The notes under the pieces are model-generated. The model ran no database searches. It was not told the DNA's origin and saw nothing but the letters and a program-made list of their open reading frames with translations. Position numbers and translations under genes: made by a program. From Mixophyes australis (lineage: Eukaryota; Chordata; Amphibia; Anura; Limnodynastidae), in assembly GCA_036250195.1 (NCBI GenBank), contig JAVHZZ010000006.1, forward strand, positions 171,537,624 to 171,601,623: a DNA stretch of 64,000 bases. The letters are read 5' to 3'. Below, piece after piece: positions 35,091-46,889 of the stretch. Numbering within the stretch: position 1 is the stretch's first letter; every line of letters begins with the position of its first letter.

Positions 35091-36144
35091 TATGTTGCTT
35101 TTCATATATGTTTGTGCTCACTGAGTTTTATCAATTAATTTTGTATTCTATCTCTTTCCATACCACACTGCATTAGGAAAAGGAGTGCCCCCCTCCATAT
35201 TCTATGAATAGAAATTGCTTGACATTTATCCTCACTTTTTCATATAGCACCTCTGGGAATTGGCCTTTTAGGCACCTCCTCCTTTCTATATCTTCTCCCT
35301 GAATCAGCAGTTTTTACATTGCACACAAATTATGTTAAAGGGTTTTGTATAATGCAGCAGCTAAAAGCCAATTAAGTAAGCATTGTAGACGTGTTTCTAG
35401 CTCTGTTTTCCCCTTTCCTTTTCCTCCCCCTACTTTTTCTAACCCTCAATTTAAGTTTATAAATGATCAAAATGGCATACTGGTATTGTTCTTTTTACTT
35501 TTGCCTATTAAACATTGTTATTGTGTTTGGACATTTTGTTTTTCTTTTTTATTATGGTTGTATACACATTGTCATTTTAAAATAAAGTAAAATAAATCAC
35601 GGAAATGGTTTAGTATCTAGTACTAAAGGCCTTTACTTTTTCCTGTACCCTTGACCCCTTAATGACCAGCCAGTATGACAAGAGAGTCCCTGAAGACGAA
35701 AGCACTTAAGCAGCAGGCCTGTGTGCTTATCATTAACTTTACAATTACCTGAATGGGTTAATATACCTCAGGGCCAGACTGACCAATAAAAAGGGTTGTG
35801 GGAGGACTGGGGCACCTTATATATATCACCCGGAAAGTAGGGAGGGTACAGTCATCGACACGAGATCCCACCCACTAGCCCTAAAATTAAGGTTTGGTAG
35901 GTTGTATATGTGTTTTAACCATGCTCTTTTTTCTGCGTCTCAGAGGAGGAAGGGCACTGCGGACAGCGGCTGATGAATACCGCGCTATCGCTGATTGGCC
36001 TCAGGCACTGCCCCTTTCGATGTAAAGTGACTTTGGATCCTTTTTGTGGGAGAGATCCTTGATGGTTGATAAGCAAGAAGAGGGGTGGTCACCTCCCGCT
36101 AGATTTAGCGCCGGCCAAGCAGTTAGGGTTTAGACCTTTTTACA
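35091..36144. other. Unassigned sequence
   Basis: CAGGGCCAGACTGACC at 35770 looks like a decayed hAT tip without a partner. A short TC/CT-rich tract is at 35400. No exon recognised. Confidence 0.4.
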
Positions 36145-36152
36145 TACCAAAG

Positions 36153-36317
36153 CAGTGTTCCCTCTAAGCTGAGCAATCTGGAAATGATAGAGTTAAACGT
36201 GTAACTTACTAGGAAACATCCTGCTGATTGTGAATGCAAACCTTTCGGGTGGAGCCCTCATTTAAGTGACCTTTTAACGCTTTCCTTTACAGATTGCTCA
36301 GCTTAGAGGGAACACTG
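36153..36317. mobile_element. Short hAT MITE with 28-bp perfect ends
   Basis: TACCAAAG is repeated exactly at 36145-36152 and 36318-36325. The tips CAGTGTTCCCTCTAAGCTGA and TCAGCTTAGAGGGAACACTG are exact inverses, and pairing extends to 28 bp through GCAATCTG. The 165-bp element is the smallest hAT copy in the window and, judged by its perfect ends and duplication, one of the youngest. Confidence 0.92.
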
Positions 36318-36325
36318 TACCAAAG

Positions 36326-38706
36326 TAATAAGTATTCCAGGTTTTTACCTGAAATAACTGATTACTTTTTATTATAATTAGGGACAAATTTTACGTCCTT
36401 TTGACAGCATATTGAAATAAATATTTTCATTGCCAGTGTACACAGAGACAAAGGCTAAAAGGTAAAATAAAGGATACCTTCACAAAAATACCAACCCCAT
36501 GCATTTAGCCTAAATTGTAATTACTTAATTTTCCTGAGTAGAGGGATACCAAATATTTTTCTATTTATAACATTCAAGGTTATTTCAAAGGGCAAACTGG
36601 ATGATTTTATTTGCTTGTTGCTTTTAGGCAAGGGGTACCCTCAAGTTTGGTTACCAACTGTCCCTAAGTTCCAAGGGCAGTCCCAGATTTCAAAGACAAG
36701 TCCTTTGGAAATATCCCTTATTTTCAACAGTGAATAAAATAGTATAGTAAAATTTCACAATAAAATTCCCTTTTGTGCATGTACTAATCATTTCTCACAT
36801 TTTATCCTTAGCCTATGTGCTTCATAGTAGAAGTTAATTTTTATTTAGCAGATGAAAAAAGTCAACTATAATCAAAATCGGTAAACATGATTTGATGATG
36901 GGTAGTGCTGTGGGTTCTGTTTGTTCTGCCTGCTGCAGTACAGACTTCAGCCATTAACCCTTCCTGTGAATTTAGCTTCATTCTATCCCCTTGTGCATGT
37001 GATCATCTTCCAACCACACTAGCAGGCCCCAATGCATAGCAGAAATGATCCATCTTTTCATCCCACGTGCAGAACAGCTTATTCCATTTGTGTGCCTCTA
37101 TTAGACAGTGACCATGTCACTCTATGCTCAGGCCTAGTGGCCGGATCTGCCTTTGTGTGGCCATATTACTGTTAGCCAATGGTTAAAGTAGGGGTGTATA
37201 CAGTGGTATGTCATACTGCCACTTTTCCTACTGCCTTCATTGTAAAACTATTAACTTCCATTCCCATTACATTTTTCATGCCACCATTTCTAAATTTCCA
37301 CTTCAGGCACTGCTATTAACTAAGAACTAGTGACATCATGGTTTAATTGCTGGACAGCTCATTAGTCCACTGCAGTGATTAACAATAAAATAAGCTTTGC
37401 ATTTTTCTAAAGTTTACACTATGTGTACTGTGGCTATGCTTGTGCCTACTTTAAAATACTACAACAGAAATAGTATTTTATCTATAGTTGAAGTTATTTG
37501 TATTAAAGCGAGAATGTCCGAGGATGCATTGATCAATGTGTGGAGCATGTGTGTTCAGACACATTGGCATCTTTGTGTGCAGGGTTGCACGTCTGTGTGT
37601 TTAAATTCCATTCAGTCTTTTTGTATGTTTCTGCGTATAAGAGCATTAGTGTGTCTACATTGCTGGAGCTGTTTTGAGTACACAACAGAGTGTGTTATGG
37701 CATTTTCCCTGTCATCGCACATACATGTGGGTGCCAGGCTAGACAATTTCTGCCAGGCTCTGTTGTCTGTGCAGTGCTCTATAGATAAGGGAAGAATCCG
37801 AGTGAGGGGAATCCATTTGAGGTCCATTCTTTCTAGGGGAGAATAGGCAAAGCTGCTGTTTCTATTTTCGCTCTACTATTGTAATGCTCATTTATTGCCA
37901 TATCTGACTTGGTCAGATTCTTTTGGTTGGTAGATTCAAGTTTCATGGTCTTTAATTATTATGTTTGCTGGGTGATAGCAAAATGTTCAAAGGTCTGCTG
38001 CCTCTTCAAGCTCTCCCACCCACCCACATACTGATATCTGCTTCATCTCAAACATTTCCCAGCCCACTACAACATACTAATGACATGTTTACCAATCTGA
38101 CGCAGCTCCCTGAAATATACGTGCACAATGCTTTCATCTCAGTGACTTAAGAGTTAAATTTTTTCTTGTATGACTCAATATGTAGCCAGGCTGCGGAAGA
38201 CATAAGGGCTATGCATAATCTTCCTAGGTCCTCTATGCAATATTATGGGTTTCTCAGATGACAAATACAACCATATCTGAATATTTACTGTAGATATCTT
38301 TATTTTGATTCCTTTTTTTGCTGCTTGAAAGCTGTGTAAGCAGCTTAAAACAAAATAACTGTGCCTGAGGGTCACACTGTCCATTGCTTCCATGTAACAG
38401 ATGTGTCAAACTGGTGTCACATATGGCTTTCTCTCCATTAAATAAGTTGCTGATGGCTCCAAACATAAGTTGCTGATGGAAAGTCCTGTCCTTCTAAACC
38501 CATTTGGCTTCTGTCATAAAACATATCAATTCATCCTAGAGTGTAAGTAATTCAAGAATAGATTTAAAGTGGTATGATTATCCCTGAAATAATATAATAA
38601 TGTAATATGTTTTCCAAAAGTGTGTGTGCTGTGACATAATAACATAAGCAGTTCTTGTCTAGTTATGCAATCAGCCCTTGCCATCATTGAAGTATGACTT
38701 GCCAGA
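36326..38706. other. Apparently unique sequence
   Basis: A 149-codon plus-strand frame at 37397-37846 has no recognisable domain. Its translation is rich in Cys, Val and Leu from TGTGT words, so it is probably chance. No repeat boundary found. Confidence 0.45.
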
Positions 38707-38711
38707 CTTGC

Positions 38712-39386
38712 TGTCATAAACGTACCCGTCCTCGCTCCAGCGCTGTCCGCTCTCTGCAATCGGAAGTGTCACTTCCGGATATCGGCGATCACATGGTCAC
38801 TAAGCTCGGGGTGGGGATTTTGAACTGTTGGTTATTTAAACGTCACTCTGACACACGGTGGGTGTCAGAGCAACTTGTATGCTTTCTGGCTCCTGATTCC
38901 TCGTGGATCTCTGTGACTTCTCTGTTCCTGCTCTGATTCCCGTGTACCAGTTCTGCCTGCTTGACCATTCTGATTCCTCTGCGTTTGTGTACCGACTTGG
39001 CTTGCTGACTATCCACTACTGTTATCCTGTGTTCCTGACTCGGCTTGTTTGACGTTGCTTCTGCCTCCTGCTTGTACCTCTGCCGTCTGTCTGTGTACCG
39101 AACCTATAATTTCCCTCATGCTGAGACTGTCTGCTCATTCTGTACTGTGCTGCCCGATAGTGTACCAGTTCCGGTTGTCTGACTACATGTTCCTACCTGC
39201 TCATCTCATCCGCTAGTGCTACATCTAGATGCAGACCAGAGGACAATGACCTGAGGGGTTCTGGCAGCTAAGCCCATCCCACCTTGTGGCGGTTCTTGGT
39301 GAACACTGGGAGTTCGTTAGACTCTGCACCTCTGGTAAGCCAGTGTCAATCGTGATAAGCACTACGATCCAGCTTAACCTGTTACA
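38712..39386 (+). mobile_element. Solo LTR, Gypsy-type
   Basis: The unit begins TGTCATAAACG and ends CCTGTTACA, 675 bp, with CTTGC (38707-38711) and CTTAC (39387-39391) outside, a 5-bp duplication with one mismatch. A TATA-like GGTTATTTAAACG lies near 38829. The transcribed half is rich in TTCCTG/CTGACT words, as in the LTR at 418-1096. No AATAAA was seen. No internal coding sequence follows, so it is a solo LTR. Confidence 0.55.
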
Positions 39387-39391
39387 CTTAC

Positions 39392-39892
39392 CAGGTGTGA
39401 GTGGTTATTGGGGAGGGCTGGAATTTCAGAGTAAAGGAATTACTATCCTTTATTGTTAAAATGCCAACATATTACTCAGCTCTCTACAATAAGGGAACCA
39501 TAAGTTAAACAATATAGATGTAATGAAACAGAAGGTAATGGTGGCCCTGCCCAAATATTCTTACAATTTAAGATAATGTAATGGCATAAAAATCTGAAAC
39601 CAGATCCAGCTACCCAATTATTTGTGTGTATGTACATAACACTTAAATTGTAATCGATTTTAATAAAGCCTAATATTTAATCTAAGCATTGTTTTACTTT
39701 ATTAAACATTAATAATATTGGACGTTTATTCAATAGACCCATTACCCTTTCAGTAAAGTATTGAATTTCAACATTAGTACTCAGTTTACTGTCTTCAAGA
39801 TCCTAGCTTCTTATAGTAGCCCTTATCTCCCACTCTTAATATACTCACCTCTCTGATTTGAATTGGTAGTGTTAAACATATGTGTGTGTGTG
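39392..39892. other. Unassigned AT-rich sequence
   Basis: No features recognised. Confidence 0.5.
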
Positions 39893-39914
39893 TATATATC
39901 TATCTATCTATCTA

Positions 39915-39960
<46 letters not shown>

Positions 39961-39979
39961 TATGTGTGTGTGTGTGTAT
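39893..39979. repeat. TATC/TA/TG compound microsatellite
   Basis: (TATC)n then (TA)n then (TG)n. The right side continues as the AT array beyond 40378, so the LTR between them split one long microsatellite. Confidence 0.85.
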
Positions 39980-40377
39980 TGTAGCATAATCATGGGAACA
40001 GGTACTATCTCCTGTGTGAACAGCAGCAGTAAAACACACAAGTCCAGAAGTTTTCAGGATAACAGCCACAGCCAGTTTATTCACCAGCTTGTAAACAAAA
40101 CAAAATATAAACAAAATCCTAGCCGTCTGGCTTCTAGCTAATACATTGAGCAAGTCCCTCTCTCAGAACTACAACATATTATTGCTCACTGCAGCAGAGT
40201 GTCTCAGGAGGCAACTCGCCTCCTCCCCAGGACTGAGACACTGGTTGCATATCCCAGCTGCCTTTTTACAGACACCTCCCAGGTGCATCTCTTAATCAGT
40301 CTGTTTTAAAGTCCAAACATCAGGAACCTGGGACTTATGTACCTGTTATTTACCACTTGTCCAGAGCTTCTGTCACA
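39980..40377 (-). mobile_element. Solo LTR inserted in a microsatellite
   Basis: On the minus strand it starts TGTGACAGAAG and ends ATTATGCTACA (398 bp), with GTAT on both sides (39976-39979 and 40378-40381). A polyadenylation signal GAATAAACTGG lies near plus 40073, about 95 bp from the 3' end, and is followed by a GT-rich stretch. The family is unknown; the 4-bp duplication suits Gypsy- or Copia-like integrases. Confidence 0.75.
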
Positions 40378-40712
<335 letters not shown>

Positions 40713-42036
40713 TAATCTTGATTTGTTACACTCTTAAAGCCACGACCTAATTCAATAATCCATCTAGGAATCTCAAGTTCGATTAAATGCCTTGGATATC
40801 GGTATGTGGGTGGATAATGATAGACAGTCAGCACTGGTTGATGTCTAGCAGGGTATTCGGGGTTGGGAGAATGATTGATACCTGTATCTGTGTCTTTTCT
40901 CCCACTTCACCTTCAGTTCTGCAATCTCCAAGAACACTTTGTTGTACATTTAAGCACTATGCAAATGGTGTATCCAAATATATTGGTACTCACACCTCAC
41001 AATAACATGACTACTGAATATGCGTAATTTTTGTTCAGTTTTAAATACTTATTCAATTAATGTTTGCTTAGACAGCAAACTGAATAACAACATCAGCTGA
41101 TTTTTTTTTTTAAATATTGGAACATGTGAAGTTATACTGGTAAAATATAACAGTTACATGTTCAGATTTCCAGGGACTGTACCTAAAAAATAGGGAAATT
41201 TAGTATCTATGCAGATGATCATTTTCCACAACTCAGATGTTTTCCTACAAAATGTAGGAAGTACTTTGTTCTATCGGAATTTCAGGGTTGCAGCCCTGAT
41301 GAGCCCTCCTGTCTGCTATAATACATAAATACTGTGGTAGCATCTGATAATGTTCTATACTATAGTGTGCTGTTATTATCTGTGGAAACACGAAACATGA
41401 ACTTGTCACCGTAGAAATCTTAAGAGTCAGTTGCTATCATCCATAACTGTCCATAACTGTTCTTCACTATTGATCTCAGCTGAATCTACTTTCTCTGTAC
41501 ACTGTGTGTAGTTTGTGCTTTTCTTTAGTATTATGCTCACTACTGGAAACAGAGCCAGGATTTATGTTCTGCATGTTCAATGGCAGCTGCTGCTACCATT
41601 TAGGCAGTGGAGATCACCAAAGGAGGAACAGAGATGGCAAAACAGTAGTGACAGTTGAACTCACTGGGTGCAGCAGCTGAATTTCTCTGAACACTGTAAT
41701 TCTATCATATAGTATAAGGAGTTAAAGTGAAAAAATATTCAAAATAATAAATGGTAAAATTAAGCTTTCACAAAAAGAATACTCTTGAATGAAATGTATA
41801 AGAAAGTGAAAATCTTTTTCAACCTTATATTACCTAGTTGCTATACTTTTCGGTAGCAACACTTACTCCCACATGTTTAAAATATCAAAGTACACATAAA
41901 TGTGTTTCTAAGATATGCACCCACACTGTGGTCTGTGCATTCTTCAATGTGTTTTAACTTTATCCACAAGGATGTGTGTACTGTAACCAGTGTCTGACTG
42001 CGATATGAAGGGGAATGCAATGCTAGGGGCCCACTG
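40713..42036. other. Apparently unique sequence
   Basis: No exon, RNA gene or transposon end recognised. Confidence 0.5.
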
Positions 42037-42350
42037 GGCCTGATTCATCATGAACCAACCTGCATGCAAGTTGTGTTTTTAAAATGAGCATGGAAATTGA
42101 GCTTACAGGCATCCTTATTCAAATCCAAGAGGATCTCAAGATACATTTCCATTTGAATCTGGGCATAAGTATTCTCTTACTAAACAGTACTTTTATATTA
42201 ACAGACAGAACAGACTGCCGGATACGCACATGCATAAGTGCAATATCAAGTCCCATCAAAAAAATTCTAAAAAGAAGTACCAACTCATCATACTATAATC
42301 GTTAATGCAAAAAAAGCATCAAGTTCTTTTTACATTAAATAGATAAATCA
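42037..42350. mobile_element. Probable decayed MITE with GGGCCTGATTCATCA end
   Basis: GGGCCTGATTCATCATGAA at the left resembles the ends at 6685 and 31760. The right partner GATAAATCAGGA (near 42342) is decayed. Non-coding. Confidence 0.4.
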
Positions 42351-42536
42351 GGATGTTATTAATGTGTACTGTACATACAATCCGTTTTTATTGCTTCTCT
42401 TACTTGCATAGACATGTTCTGTTTATGGCATGCATACGTGTAGTTTTTAAAATAAAAACAATGCCATGACAGTCATCACTATCAGTCGGCACTCACATCT
42501 GCCCTGGTGTAAATGATATGGCTAGACCCGCCCTGC
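42351..42536. other. Flank or internal leader of the next LTR
   Basis: On the minus strand this follows the LTR end and might be its leader, but no primer site or gag start was recognised. Confidence 0.3.
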
Positions 42537-43067
42537 TGTTAAGCGCAAAATGGCATGTTATCCTCAACTACTAGAACTGCTTTGCGAGATGTTCACCTTT
42601 AGCAGCCTCCTTTTCCGAGGAACTGTATATGTTTCACAGTTCTTAGTTGCCCACAGGACTTAAACTTGGGTAGTAGTAGTTGATCAGGAGCAGGTAAGTT
42701 CCTTTAACAAACTATGGGTCAGGCAGGTAGCAATATATATGCATATTCGTTTAACAAGCCAAGGTCAGGAGCAGAAGAATATAAAGAATCCTTTAAACAA
42801 TCCGGGTCAAACAATGAGAACACAACAGATCAGGATACAAAACACTCTATATCAAACAGGAACTGTCATAAGTCTTGGTATGGTAACAGGAAGGGGTTTA
42901 TAAAGCTAGCACAACCAATGGGATGTTGCAGGATGATTAGCTGCATGAGTGCAGCAAGTGATTGCACAGCTGACGCTGCCAGACTGAGAGCTGAAGAGAT
43001 GCTGGTTGCCCTTTACATAGCAACCAGCTGAGACAATGAGGCGCCGAATACGTGGGATGAGAGGACA
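42537..43067 (-). mobile_element. Gypsy-type LTR, minus strand
   Basis: Read on the minus strand, it contains a TATA-like GCTTTATAAACCCC and ends with GGCTGCTAAAGG, then GTTCTAGTAGTTGAGG, then CGCTTAACA. That order is shared with the end of the LTR at 418-1096. The start is set at TGTCCTCTC (43067), although TGTCTCAGC (43035) is also possible. No clean target duplication was found. About 530 bp. Confidence 0.55.
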
Positions 43068-43358
43068 CTACTATTGTTGTTAGTCAACAAGTTAAGAGTG
43101 AAGCAACGGACATCCTGCACATAACTAAACTAATACAATACACTGCCACTTCATAAGACGAAATACTGGTAACAGATCAGACATGCAGCGGTGACCACTT
43201 ATATCAGGAAAGATTGCATGCAGATGTATATTCATTTGAGATTTTATATATTTTTTTGTTAACATAAGAATCATCAGTAGTAACCTTACAAATATAAAAC
43301 AGTGTACGACAGATAGTATTATACATCATGCTTCCTTTGCTCTGAATTCTTTGCCTAT
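43068..43358. other. Unassigned sequence between two LTRs
   Basis: No features recognised. Confidence 0.5.
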
Positions 43359-43363
43359 ATTAT

Positions 43364-43896
43364 TGTCAGGATCTGCCTGCAAGGTTATGCATTACATGCT
43401 AATTTGACTGGCAGCTCCTGCCTTTTGACTTTATTAGTGTGTATTTGCAGCAGTACCTCTGATCACTAGAGGTGCTGCTATCTTGCCTTTCATGTTTGCA
43501 TTAGGGGTTAACACTTTCTCCAATTATCCCATGCATCTGGGTATGTTCTCATTTCCCTTATATATACCTGTCACTCCCAGCACACAGGGCTGGTTATTGA
43601 TGTTACACCCTGTGGTTTCTTCCTCCTGCTTTGCTCCTGTGATTATGCTGCATTGGGATCTCAACATACATTCTGCTGACCTGTTTTCATCTGTGAACCT
43701 GGTACTTTCCTGTGCATCTCCCTGTACTTGCTGCCTGGAATCTTTCCACACCTCCCGTTTACCTGCAACTGTGTATACCTGATAATTTCTACAAGACCAT
43801 TATTACATCATCTGTTCAGTCTCTTCAGCAATAAACTTGTATGTTTTTCACCTTATTCATGGCTCCTCAGCTGTATTTCTACATTGATTCGTGACA
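43364..43896 (+). mobile_element. Solo LTR with 5-bp target duplication
   Basis: It starts TGTCAGGATCTG and ends GATTCGTGACA (533 bp), with ATTAT at 43359-43363 and 43897-43901. A TATA-like CTTATATATACC lies at 43557-43568 and a polyadenylation signal CAATAAACTTG near 43830. All four LTR hallmarks agree. The ~100-codon frame inside is incidental. Confidence 0.85.
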
Positions 43897-43901
43897 ATTA
43901 T

Positions 43902-44780
43902 AAATGTATATAAGCTGGTTCCCATGTGTGTGTGTGTGTATGTCAGATTTAATTACAATTCCCATGTTAACAGCATTTGCTCAGCATTCATATATATTAC
44001 AGAAATATCCTAGTAGAATGATCTATTGTAGATTCCTTACACTATTTGAGCCCAATACAATATTGCTGATCTCCAATATATCTTGGCTCAATACAATATT
44101 ACTGTTGTCAGTATACAACTAAGTCCATTGTGATGCACAGTGATACTTCTCCTATCCTCACACTAAATTTAAACACCTTATTATGATATATGCATCATCA
44201 CAAACATCATATATACACATACATCCCTATACATGCAACACAAACATCATTCTGTGTATAAGACAAATAGTCTTAAGCAGGCATATGTATCATCACAAAC
44301 ACCACAGTACTCCTTGTGTACACGAACTACTCCAACTACAAATGCACAGTACCACTAATAACACAGTCTCCATAACATTACTCCAAGTACAATTTATCAA
44401 TCAGAAACTCCATTATTGCTCCACATACAGTATGTTATCTCACAAACAATTCACATAACATCACTATGGGCTTGATTCATCAAGGAACGCAAAACGAATG
44501 TAATGTGCATTTTTTAAAAAACAAAACAAAAACGCACCTACATTGGGCATTTGCACATCTGTATTCAGGGTCGGGTATATATAGGCAATATGTTCCTTGA
44601 TTAATACTGTACTAAGTCACTTACATGACGTAAAAGCTGGGGCACATAGCAGTACATTTTTATTTGCTCATCTATCTAATTCAGTGGCAGACGTACATTT
44701 GTGTACAATGGGCATTTGTATTGCCGACTTACACTCATGCTTTATTACATAATTTTCATAGTAACCCTGCTTATTAACCC
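43902..44780. other. AT-rich sequence with short repeats
   Basis: CAATACAATATTACTG-type words repeat near 44053-44105, and ATGCATCATCACAAACA-type words near 44187 and 44285. GGGCTTGATTCATCAAGG at 44468 is a MITE-like end with a possible partner TTCCTTGATTAA near 44592. No exon recognised. Confidence 0.4.
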
Positions 44781-45012
44781 TTTGTATGATGCTATATATA
44801 TATGCTGGTTGTATGATATTGCTTGATATGAAAAAAGCATATACAACATATCTCATACCTTTGTATAATGCTGTATGTATGCTCTTTGTTTGACATTGCT
44901 TGATATTAAAAAAGCATATACAACATACCTCATACCTTTGTATGAAGCTGTATGTATGCTGTTTGTATGATATTGCATGATATGATAAAAGTATATACCG
45001 CACACCTCAAAG
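44781..45012. repeat. Three tandem 77-bp units
   Basis: Units at about 44781-44859, 44860-44936 and 44937-45012. Each starts TTTGTAT-ATGCTGTATGTATG, passes through ATTGCTTGATAT and ends AGCATATACAACATACCTCA. The minus-strand ORFs in this stretch come from the repeat. Confidence 0.9.
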
Positions 45013-45319
45013 ATATTTTCTTTACAAAAGTGAAAGGCATACACACACATTTTTTTTAAAAAATAACTTTTTATAAACACATTTTCTAATAAATTTATAT
45101 TACATATAATACAAAATAAAATGTAACTGTTACTCGGACGTAAAATAATATTTTTTTTCAACATTTTAACATTTTTTTTATACATATATATTTGTTGATT
45201 TTGTGATTTTGTGGATCAACAGATGGACGGGTGGTATTTGTTCGCCAACCGTGGGGAAAAAAAAGAACAAACACAGTTTATGTGCAAAGATTCATCTTCT
45301 TCTGAATACAGTATTAGCC
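45013..45319. other. AT-rich unassigned stretch
   Basis: No features recognised. Confidence 0.5.
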
Positions 45320-45560
45320 CATACTTGCTTACTCTCCCGGAATTCCTGGAAGGCTCCCGAATTTTGGAGAGTCCTCACGGACTCCCGGAAGAGTAGGCAA
45401 AGCTCCCGCATTTGCTGAAATTCACGGCAGCGAATGGAGGGGGTGGGGCTTAATTGCATCATTAAGTTCCACCCTCCATTCAATGCCGTGAATTTTCGGC
45501 TTTTTATAGTGGGGGCGGGGCTATGGTGACGCGACAATATATATTGGAGATTTCTTGGCA
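45320..45560. mobile_element. Truncated relative of the CATACTTGCC MITE
   Basis: CATACTTGCTTACTCTCCCG matches the end of the element at 24572-24852, as do the CCGGAA, CTCCCGAA and TCACGGACTCCCGG words. An internal inverted pair AATTCACGGCAG/ATGCCGTGAATT spans 45418-45494. The far tip was not found. Confidence 0.6.
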
Positions 45561-46889
45561 ACGGACCCTTATAAGGCCCATAATATCAGACACCTGTCAA
45601 CTGGCAAACTTTGCCTAGGCCTAGGCAAAGACACATTTAGTAAAGCAAGACTTTCTGAGGCCTACACTTTTATGCTGCAAAGCAAAATTATTAGACCATT
45701 CAATCAAAATACTTAATTGAAACACTGGAATAACGTGCAATCAATATATCATAGTCAGATACTGTAGTCAGAATTGAAGCAGTTTCTAGCTTTATCCTCC
45801 TTTAAATAAAATGGTACTATAAAGGTCAAAGTCCGTAGAGATAAACTCCCAGAGCCAAATAAATGCAGTGTAGATATGAATGCTGCACAGCGTTGTTTGA
45901 ATTACTGTATAATCTGCTACTCACAGATGTCTCCACGCTTGATTAATACAGTGTCCTGCACTCGGTTCCTCTCTATGGAGTAAAAAAATCACTTCAATAT
46001 AGCTTTATGGTTAGGAGTTCCGATCACATGACTCAATGAATATAATTTCAGTATATAGGAAGGATCCTCCACAGCTTCAAAATATGAGACTAGCAATATT
46101 GTCTTAGGTATTCAGTAATAATATCAATTCCAATGTTAGATCAAACAGGTGAAAAGATTTAACACGTTTCTGTAGAAGTACTTTTGTCAGAAGGACATTA
46201 GTTTAGTGTGAGCTCCCACGTTCTATTTATTCAGGTGGGGGACCAATCACAACACATAGTAATTAACTACACACAGATGGCAATCCCAAATTATGTATAA
46301 ATACAAATTAACATCAGAAAAAACAGGAATGCGACTAACTGTTTATGAGTTATTTGGTTATAATATTAATGTAATAACAAAATGCATCTGAGGGACCTCG
46401 CTAAGAAATTAAAATATTTATTAAATATGTATGTAAACAAACATCTTCTAAACAAAAGAAAACATAAAATAATCTCAGGCTCATCTTACAATCTCTAATT
46501 GTCCATATGATATCATTCTTAGTAAATATAGATATACCAGACTTAAATATACTCAAAGATTATATATCTAGTCAATTTATGCATTAGTATAATGTTTAAA
46601 TAGCGTATATCTAAAACAGCTATGAATATAAGAAAATCGCTATTGAAATCTACTTGTTTCATATCTCAGATAGTAGAGTAACGGTTCAGTGTGCTAAAGG
46701 TGCATAGCTCAAACCCCAAATGGTTCAAGTACTTATTTTTGTATCATATTGTTCTTAATTAAACCTATAAATTATTTCACCTAAAGCCACAGTACAATAA
46801 TGCTATAGATCACTGTAATATTATATTAACAAATACAAACTGAATTATAATAAGATCATAAATTCAACTGAAGTCTGAATCTGTACATT
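45561..46889 (-). other. Probable 3' untranslated part of the Penelope-like element
   Basis: This AT-rich stretch lies directly downstream of the minus-strand element. At plus 46166-46193 the minus strand reads CTTCTGACAAAAGTACTTC followed by TACAGAAACG, which resembles a hammerhead ribozyme core with one conserved base changed. Hammerhead motifs are known from Penelope-like elements. The element's end could not be located. Confidence 0.3.

Noticed and set aside
37397..37846. 149-codon ORF
   Set aside because: No domain recognised and composition follows TGTGT words; possible but unsupported as a gene.
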